The notes below the pieces were generated by a model. The model was not told the DNA's origin. It worked only from the letters and a program-made list of their open reading frames with translations, and ran no database searches. Positions 7,152 to 11,821 of a DNA stretch of 11,821 bases are shown here, in pieces. A program made the position numbers and the translations under genes. Origin of the DNA: Planctomycetota bacterium (lineage in GTDB: Bacteria > Planctomycetota > Planctomycetia > Pirellulales > Lacipirellulaceae); NCBI GenBank assembly GCA_013151315.1, contig JAADIN010000092.1, positions 1-11,821 of the forward strand, written 5' to 3'. The number at the start of each line of letters is the position of its first letter. Within the stretch, counting starts at the first letter, position 1.

Positions 7152-7988
7152 CTACCCCCCCCCACTCGCTTCCCGTGCCAACACCCCCAAAACCAACGCA
7201 CGAAGCTTCGGCTCGGCCGAATTGGCCACCGCAATGATTTCGTCAATATCGGCCGGCTCGAGTGCATCTGGCAAGCACCTATCCGAAATCACCGCAACGC
7301 CAAACACTCGTAAGCCACTATGCACGGCGACGATCACTTCAGGCACGGTCGACATGCCGACCACGTCGGCACCAATCATTCGCAAGAATCGATATTCGGC
7401 GCGCGTTTCCAAATTGGGCCCCGTGATCGCGACCATGACGCCACGATGAGCAACGAAGTTTTCCTGACGTGCAATTTCGAGACCCGCCTCGATCAGCTCG
7501 GGCGTGTAGGGAGCAGACATGTCCGGAAACCGCGGTCCCAAACGGTCATCGTTAATTCCAACGAGCGGATTCGCACCCATGAGATTGATATGGTCGTCGA
7601 CAATCATCAAATCGCCCGCTTGGTAAAGCGGATTCATCCCGCCAACCGCTTGGGTAACCATCAGCAATTCAGCACCTAACGCCTTCATCACTCGCACCGG
7701 CAGGGTAATCTCCTTGAGCGAATAGCCCTCGTACTGATGAAAGCGACCTTCCATCGCAACGATCGGTACCCCTTCGAGCCACCCACAAACGAGCCGCCCG
7801 CGATGGCTGGTAACCGTGGGACGCGGAAAGCCGGGGATGTCTTTGTAATCAATCGCAACGGGCGACTCGATCTGCTCGGCAAGGCTGCCGAGACCCGTGC
7901 CAAGAATGAGGCCCGCCCCAGGAGTTTCGCCCCACTGTTGCCGAATGGCATCCGTCGCGGTTTTGATTTTTTCGTGAAGGTCCATCAT
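7152..7988 (-). CDS. punA: Purine nucleoside phosphorylase (trimeric, PNP/MTAP superfamily)
   Basis: This 278-residue enzyme cleaves purine nucleosides with phosphate to the free base and ribose 1-phosphate. Family motifs: LILGTGLGSL (27-36, phosphate loop), GRFHQYEGYS (81-90), TQAVGGMNP (112-120, usually TNAAGGLNP), GPNLETRAEYRFLR (190-203) and GMSTVPEVIVA (211-221). Aligned residue by residue with human PNP, Arg82, His84, Tyr86, Glu194 and Ser213 correspond to Arg84, His86, Tyr88, Glu201 and Ser220. Asp236 falls at human Asn243, the base-specificity residue, and Gln113 at Asn115. Asp at 243 is the state seen in methylthioadenosine phosphorylases, so 6-aminopurine nucleosides may be substrates. 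The start is ATG 7988 or 7985 (MMDLHEK); an upstream in-frame ATG at 8057 gives an atypical extension. The last codons run through nine G before the stop. Confidence 0.92.
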   Translation of the reverse strand: MMDLHEKIKTATDAIRQQWGETPGAGLILGTGLGSLAEQIESPVAIDYKDIPGFPRPTVTSHRGRLVCGWLEGVPIVAMEGRFHQYEGYSLKEITLPVRVMKALGAELLMVTQAVGGMNPLYQAGDLMIVDDHINLMGANPLVGINDDRLGPRFPDMSAPYTPELIEAGLEIARQENFVAHRGVMVAITGPNLETRAEYRFLRMIGADVVGMSTVPEVIVAVHSGLRVFGVAVISDRCLPDALEPADIDEIIAVANSAEPKLRALVLGVLAREASGGG

Positions 7989-8065
7989 CGTTGATTTTTT
8001 AGCTGAGCGTGGGTGCGTTGATTGAAGGGAGTCCGTCCTTGCGGACGGCGTTAACATGTGTCGGC
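7989..8065 (-). other. Intergenic gap with short hairpin after the nuclease gene
   Basis: CCGTCC (8033-8038) pairs with GGACGG (8043-8048) around TTGC. It lies 17 bases past the nuclease stop on the minus strand, where a terminator would be expected, but no clear T-run follows. The rest is the leader of the phosphorylase gene and lacks an obvious ribosome binding site. Confidence 0.3.
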
Positions 8066-9070
8066 TTACAGCGAGGGCAACATCAGATCAACTACCACCG
8101 CCCGGTGATCGGAGGTTTCCAGAGCGACGCTATGAAAAATAAACACTCGGCGAACGTAGGGCATCAATGCTTTGGGTAACAAAATATGGTCGATCATGGT
8201 CAGCGCGTCGTAAGGATCGCGTACTCCGTTTTCGTTGCGATCCCAAACCGACGTGTAACGGTCGGCCTGTCGCGGGATCAACTTGGCAATATTTTCTAGC
8301 TCAGGCCCTTCGTGCTGCGTATCGAAATTTTTGAGGGTCCGAAGAACCTCGGTCTGAGTGCTGCGAGTTTCGTCGCGATCCGGCACGTCGGGATCGTAAT
8401 CGTTGATATCGCCCAACACGATCGGCAGGTAGCCTCGCCCGACGATTTCCTGATGCAAAATTCGCTTCGCCACTTCGGCCTGGGCAGTCCTCTTGGCGTT
8501 CGCAGAATCGCTACTCGGGTTCGACTTGAGATGCAGGCCAAGAAAACCGAGTTTATGGCCGCCCACCGTCAGCAAATAAACAGCATGACGCGCGATGCCC
8601 GTGTTATTATTGCCGCCACGGCCTGCACCCCGATAGCTCTGCCGCCAAGTGGGGTCGTCTCGATCGGAATAAAAAGTGCGAATCGCCTGGCCCTCGACTT
8701 CGTCCGGAGCGATTTTGCTAATAAGCGCCACATCCATGCTCGTAAAACCGTCGTTGTTGTCGACGTGATAACCGCGGTAATCGGTCAAACCTTTTTCGTG
8801 CAGAATTTTCACCAAGTAATCGACGCCTTCTTTCGAGGTCACCTCGACGAGATTCAGCACGTCGGGATTGAGGGCTTCGACGACTGCGGCGACACGCTCG
8901 AACTGGGCCTTACGAGCGACATCCCAGCGAAACTTTTCCAATCTGCCGGCGCGAATGCCCGGCGCGGTGAGTATCTCCGCATTAAAAGTAACAATACGCA
9001 GCGGCACGTCGGCGGCGGCTTGTCCCGAAGCTGCGAGGGCCATCATCATAACCAAATAAAATCGCTTCAC
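8066..9070 (-). CDS. Secreted endonuclease/exonuclease/phosphatase-family protein
   Basis: This 334-residue protein has the DNase I-like EEP fold, whose members hydrolyse phosphodiester or phosphomonoester bonds in nucleic acids, lipids or inositides using a divalent metal. Residues 1-20 form a signal peptide (VKRFYLV, hydrophobic core, AAA before Asp21), so the product is exported. EEP landmarks occur in order: IVTFNAE (26-32, Asn30), NLVEV (73-77, Glu76), GLHLKSNP (178-185, His180), GDINDY (220-225, Asp221/Asn223), MIDHILLP (292-299) and SDHRAVVVDL (320-329, Asp321/His322). All core catalytic positions look intact. Residues 277-285 (DRNENGVRD) resemble a calcium-binding loop. The start is GTG 9070, preceded by GGAGA at six bases; ATG 9124 and ATG 9103 upstream would spoil the signal peptide. 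Substrate cannot be told from sequence; an extracellular nuclease or phosphatase is likely. Confidence 0.88.
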   Translation of the reverse strand: MKRFYLVMMMALAASGQAAADVPLRIVTFNAEILTAPGIRAGRLEKFRWDVARKAQFERVAAVVEALNPDVLNLVEVTSKEGVDYLVKILHEKGLTDYRGYHVDNNDGFTSMDVALISKIAPDEVEGQAIRTFYSDRDDPTWRQSYRGAGRGGNNNTGIARHAVYLLTVGGHKLGFLGLHLKSNPSSDSANAKRTAQAEVAKRILHQEIVGRGYLPIVLGDINDYDPDVPDRDETRSTQTEVLRTLKNFDTQHEGPELENIAKLIPRQADRYTSVWDRNENGVRDPYDALTMIDHILLPKALMPYVRRVFIFHSVALETSDHRAVVVDLMLPSL

Positions 9071-9076
9071 CTGCGG

Positions 9077-9081
9077 TCTCC
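9077..9081 (-). promoter_or_regulatory. Ribosome binding site for the GTG start of the nuclease gene
   Basis: On the minus strand GGAGA occupies 9081 to 9077, six bases before GTG 9070. It decides this start over ATG 9124. Confidence 0.6.
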
Positions 9082-9156
9082 AGCAAAATACGAAAGAAGG
9101 CATCCTACTCGATGAATGTGCCAAGCACCATCAGGGCGTGACAAGAAATACTAGCT

Positions 9157-9212
9157 CGACGCGCAAGCGAGTGAGTCCTTGCGTGTGGAAAAATACACTC
9201 GCTTGCGCGTCG
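9157..9212. repeat. Inverted repeat with 17-bp perfect arms
   Basis: CGACGCGCAAGCGAGTG (9157-9173) is the exact complement of 9196-9212, around a 22-base loop. Imperfect pairing continues outward (GAAATACTAGCT at about 9145-9156 against TGCTTGTATTC at 9213-9223), giving a hairpin of roughly 28 bp. The loop contains a partial extra copy of the word CTTGCGTGTG. It lies just past the DUF1559 stop on the minus strand and could act as its terminator, or be a dispersed palindromic (REP-like) element. The T-run on the minus strand is weak. Confidence 0.75.
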
Positions 9213-9235
9213 TGCTTGTATTCATGCGAAAGAAT

Positions 9236-10288
9236 TCAGGGCAATAACTCGCTGCCGGCCATCGTCACATGGGCAACGAAGACGTTGGGGTCAATATCTT
9301 CGTTATAGAAGTTGACACTCCCATCAGCCGAGGAAATAAAAATGCCGCCGGGATGAAAACCGTAGGGCTGATTGACGTTATTGCAATTCATCATCTGCGA
9401 CGTACCGCAAAAGTCGTTGATCGACATCCAGGTGTTTGAGCTAGCCCAGCGAAAGCGGTTGTTGGTAGACGGTCTTTTCTCGCCGTTGTAAACGATGGTA
9501 GTTCCTGATGAATTGGTATAGAGCCCAAACATAAAAGGTTTGGCGACTGCTTCGTAGTACATCCACGTATTCGAGAGGCCATCCTGCACTTGCCGGGCTT
9601 GGGTGCGGCGTCGGTCCGACTTTTCCAGGTCTACTAGCCCGGTGTCTTTGTCGTAAACGAGAGAATCATCCTGCAACATCCCATCCCAAACACGGTCGCC
9701 ATCGCCTGCCCCACCCTTGGCGTCAATAAACCCAGCGCTAATCAGCGGAGAAATATTTCGGCTGCCGCCCAAGGCGACTCGCACGGCAGTGATGTAATCA
9801 GTCGCATGTCGCTCCGCCTGATCTACAGGGGTCGACGGGCAGATCAGAATGCCGCCCAGGTCCTGGAAGGTATTTTCTTCATTCCTCCTCGTATTCGGTT
9901 CACTCGCATAAGCGCCGGGATATTTTGCTTTCCAATCCCAGTCGAGATCAATCGTCTTGAATCGGTTCCCCTGTTCAAAGTAAGGCAGCAAGAGCGTGAT
10001 ACCGTTGTGTCGCGCCAAGGGAGGCGGTTTGCTGCTGTCGGCGGGGTCATTCGATCGACTCTGCGCCGCCGGCGCAAAATGGCCGTTCGCCGATTCAAAA
10101 TTCAGCGCCGCCAAGGTGAGATTCTTGAGATTATTCTGACACTGCATTCGCCGAGCCGCCTCGCGAGCCGATTGAATGGCAGGCAGCAGCAGCGCAACGA
10201 GAACGCCGATGATGGCAATCACCACCAAAAGCTCGACGAGTGTAAAACCGCACTTTCGCCGACAGCCCTCATGGAATGAGCACCTCAT
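9236..10288 (-). CDS. DUF1559 family protein with pseudopilin-type N-terminus
   Basis: This 350-residue protein belongs to the large planctomycete family DUF1559. The N-terminus carries a prepilin methylation and cleavage motif GFTLVELLVVIAIIGVL (14-30); cleavage would follow Gly14. The conserved linker REAARRMQCQNNLKNL (42-57) follows. The C-terminal part has the family H...ADGS element (HPGGIFISSADGS, 312-324). The mature protein is expected to be membrane-anchored or assembled by a type II/IV pilus-like machine at the envelope. The family is often present in tens of copies per genome and its function is not established. The ATG overlaps the stop of the upstream PEP-CTERM gene as ATGA, and AGGAG sits nine bases upstream within that gene, so translation of the two is coupled. 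Confidence 0.92.
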   Translation of the reverse strand: MRCSFHEGCRRKCGFTLVELLVVIAIIGVLVALLLPAIQSAREAARRMQCQNNLKNLTLAALNFESANGHFAPAAQSRSNDPADSSKPPPLARHNGITLLLPYFEQGNRFKTIDLDWDWKAKYPGAYASEPNTRRNEENTFQDLGGILICPSTPVDQAERHATDYITAVRVALGGSRNISPLISAGFIDAKGGAGDGDRVWDGMLQDDSLVYDKDTGLVDLEKSDRRRTQARQVQDGLSNTWMYYEAVAKPFMFGLYTNSSGTTIVYNGEKRPSTNNRFRWASSNTWMSINDFCGTSQMMNCNNVNQPYGFHPGGIFISSADGSVNFYNEDIDPNVFVAHVTMAGSELLP

Positions 10289-11022
10289 GCGGTTCTTCTC
10301 CTACGGCCAACAAGCAAACCTTGCAGTACCAATAGGGTCAGTAGAGAACCAGACGGTTCCGGCACGGCGGTCGCGATGGCGGACAGCGGGGGAACACCAA
10401 AATTGGCCTCCCAAATGGCTAGGCTAGTGGCGTCGCCCAAGTCGCGTTGCCAAACCAAAAAGTCGGCCCCGTCGCTACCCCCATCGGCATCAAAATCACC
10501 GTCCAAACCAAACACGCTGAAATCGTCAAAACTAAAACCATTTCCAGACACCCATGATAGTACGATCGATTCGGAGGTCAGTACCGAGTTGCCCGTATTA
10601 AAATTGTACTCATCGTTGCCTACTCCCGTATCCGTTAGCGAAATGGGAATGCCTCCCGCAATGGCGATCGATCCCTCTTCACCGGCCGAGAGGACCGACA
10701 ACTGAATTTGGTCGAGAAAGACGTCGACATTGAAAGTGAGGGTGATCGTCTCAGTACCTAGTACACCGTCCAGCACATCGGGGTCATCACCCGCTCCTGG
10801 AAGATTATTAACCCCAAAACCGTTTCCCGATTGATTCAACATTCCCGAGCTTGCCGTAAGCGTGGCGATAATTCCGCCAACCGTCGTACTACCAAACGCC
10901 ATGCCATCGACATCGACACCTTGCGGGCCACGCAAATTAAAAAATGCGGCTTCTGCAGGAAGCAATGCCACGTTGGCTGCAAGCATTCCAAGCGAAAGAA
11001 ATAGGGCTCTTGAAAAGTTCAT
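10285..11022 (-). CDS. PEP-CTERM sorted surface protein with dockerin-like half repeat
   Basis: This 245-residue exported protein begins with a signal peptide (hydrophobic 5-21, likely cleavage after AEA at 25). It ends with a PEP-CTERM signal: VPEP (220-223), a hydrophobic span SLLTLLVLQGLLVG (226-239) and the basic tail RRRR. Such tails are recognised by exosortase, which anchors or releases the protein at the envelope, usually alongside exopolysaccharide. The middle (27-170) is rich in Gly, Asn, Asp, Ser and Thr and probably beta-structured; FDDFSVFGLD (165-174) is typical of these proteins. Residues 176-192 (DFDADGGSDGADFLVWQ) look like one half of a type I dockerin repeat, and LAIWEANFG (201-209) like the remnant of a second. 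AGAGGA just upstream of ATG 11022 is a good ribosome binding site. Partner and function are unknown. Confidence 0.87.
   Translation of the reverse strand: MNFSRALFLSLGMLAANVALLPAEAAFFNLRGPQGVDVDGMAFGSTTVGGIIATLTASSGMLNQSGNGFGVNNLPGAGDDPDVLDGVLGTETITLTFNVDVFLDQIQLSVLSAGEEGSIAIAGGIPISLTDTGVGNDEYNFNTGNSVLTSESIVLSWVSGNGFSFDDFSVFGLDGDFDADGGSDGADFLVWQRDLGDATSLAIWEANFGVPPLSAIATAVPEPSGSLLTLLVLQGLLVGRRRRTA
10298..10302 (-). promoter_or_regulatory. Ribosome binding site of the DUF1559 gene inside the PEP-CTERM gene
   Basis: AGGAG on the minus strand lies nine bases before ATG 10288. It is formed by the arginine codons AGG-AGA in the basic tail of the PEP-CTERM protein, so the same bases encode the sorting tail and the next gene's ribosome binding site. 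Confidence 0.7.
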
Positions 11023-11095
11023 CGCATCCTCTGCTGTGCCTGAGACCGCGAATGATGAGCCTCATGCTACCCGAAAGAACGCTTGTGACAAAGCA

Positions 11096-11821
11096 CTAAT
11101 ACTGAAAATGCTTAATCGTTTCGCCCTTTTCGCCAATCTCGGCGAGCGACTCGATGCCGATATCAAGATGCACCTCCGACCATTCCTGGTTTACCTGGAC
11201 GTCGGACTCTTGGGTTTTGACCCCTTCGGGCGTCATCGGCAGGTCGGAAACCAAGAGCAAAGCACCACGGACGATCTGGTTTTTGTGTCCCACAACAAAG
11301 ATGGTGGCCGACTCCATGTCGATGGCGATGGGCGTGTAGCGACGAAGGTTCTGCTTGAATTCTTCATCATGCTCCCAAACACGGCGATTGGTGGTGTAGA
11401 CAACTCCCGTGCGATAGTCGAGATTTCGGTCAACCAGTTTTTCGGACACAAATTTGTGAAGCTTGAACGACGGCAACGCCGGCACCAAGTGGGGCAAATA
11501 GTCATCCGAAGTCCCTTCGCCGCGAATGGCCCCGATGGGCAAAATGAAATTGCCGATCTCGGAAGAACGCTTGAGGCCGCCACACTTCCCAAGAAAAAGC
11601 ACGGCCTTGGGATGATAAGCGGTCAACAAGTCCATGATCGTCGCTGCGTTGGGCGAACCGATGCCGAAGTTGACGATTGTCAGTCCGTCCGAGTTGGTCG
11701 CGGCCTGCATGGGGCGTTCTTTGCCATGGATCTTGCAGCCAAACTTGTCGGCAAATCGGTGAACATAGCTGCGGAAATTGGTCAGCAAGACATAGTCGCC
11801 AAAATCTTCAACCGGCATGCC
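11096..11821 (-). CDS. amn: AMP nucleosidase, catalytic domain; 5' end outside window
   Basis: The enzyme hydrolyses AMP to adenine and ribose 5-phosphate in the cytoplasm, controlling the AMP pool and supplying adenine for salvage. The visible 242 codons match the C-terminal catalytic domain of E. coli Amn almost motif for motif. Numbered from the Met at 11818: PVEDFGDYVLLTNF (2-15), PNAATIMDLL (56-65), FLGKCGGL (75-82), AIRGEGTSDDYLP (97-109), TTNRRVWEHDEEF (142-154), DMESAT (167-172, Glu169 near the base) and SDLPMTPEGVKT (191-202, Asp192 the likely general acid). The frame stays open to the window edge with a Gly codon before that Met, and homologues have sequence before PVEDFG, so the start is outside. 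Whether this is the long E. coli form or a short catalytic-only form cannot be seen. Confidence 0.93.
   Translation of the reverse strand, partial: GMPVEDFGDYVLLTNFRSYVHRFADKFGCKIHGKERPMQAATNSDGLTIVNFGIGSPNAATIMDLLTAYHPKAVLFLGKCGGLKRSSEIGNFILPIGAIRGEGTSDDYLPHLVPALPSFKLHKFVSEKLVDRNLDYRTGVVYTTNRRVWEHDEEFKQNLRRYTPIAIDMESATIFVVGHKNQIVRGALLLVSDLPMTPEGVKTQESDVQVNQEWSEVHLDIGIESLAEIGEKGETIKHFQY

Noticed and set aside
7989..8057. ATG 8057 as start of the phosphorylase
   Set aside because: Adds 23 residues translated from the intergenic hairpin, not typical of the family.
8312..9115. 267-codon plus-strand frame opposite the nuclease gene
   Set aside because: Antisense shadow; the minus strand encodes intact EEP motifs and a signal peptide.
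9071..9124. ATG 9124 as start of the secreted nuclease
   Set aside because: It would bury the signal peptide behind 18 polar residues; GTG 9070 has a well-placed GGAGA.

Overview
The window looks like the chromosome of a planctomycete, probably in or near the Pirellulales. The clues are a DUF1559 protein with a pseudopilin N-terminus, a PEP-CTERM protein with a dockerin-like half repeat, a prkA-yeaH-spoVR stress cassette, coproheme decarboxylase (HemQ) and families of short inverted repeats. This assignment rests on gene content alone. I saw no tRNA, rRNA, CRISPR array, transposase or prophage gene.

Positions 1-5531, plus strand: a stress operon. It holds PrkA/YeaG (5' end outside the window), YeaH/DUF444 (von Willebrand A-type domain), SpoVR/YcgB, and a fourth gene for an unrecognised 162-residue protein. 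The fourth gene overlaps the spoVR stop codon by four bases, and a strong hairpin terminator follows it. The two long spacers of the operon (1990-2092 and 3203-3473) are filled by inverted-repeat elements built from CTCTGCG-type and CACGGAT-type words. The second spacer has one element nested inside the other.

Positions 5532-7122, plus strand: a two-gene unit of hemQ and hpt (hypoxanthine phosphoribosyltransferase), nearly touching or overlapping.

Positions 7152-11821, all minus strand: read right to left, an AMP nucleosidase (5' end outside the window), a PEP-CTERM surface protein coupled by an ATGA overlap to a DUF1559 pseudopilin-like protein, a secreted endonuclease/exonuclease/phosphatase-family protein, and a trimeric-type purine nucleoside phosphorylase converging on hpt. 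Hpt, the phosphorylase and AMP nucleosidase could form a purine salvage set: AMP to adenine, nucleosides to bases, and hypoxanthine/guanine back to nucleotides. They are not one operon.

The points most worth following are the unknown fourth gene of the PrkA cassette, the nested repeats inside that operon, the Asp at the base-specificity position of the nucleoside phosphorylase, and the coupled PEP-CTERM/DUF1559 pair.
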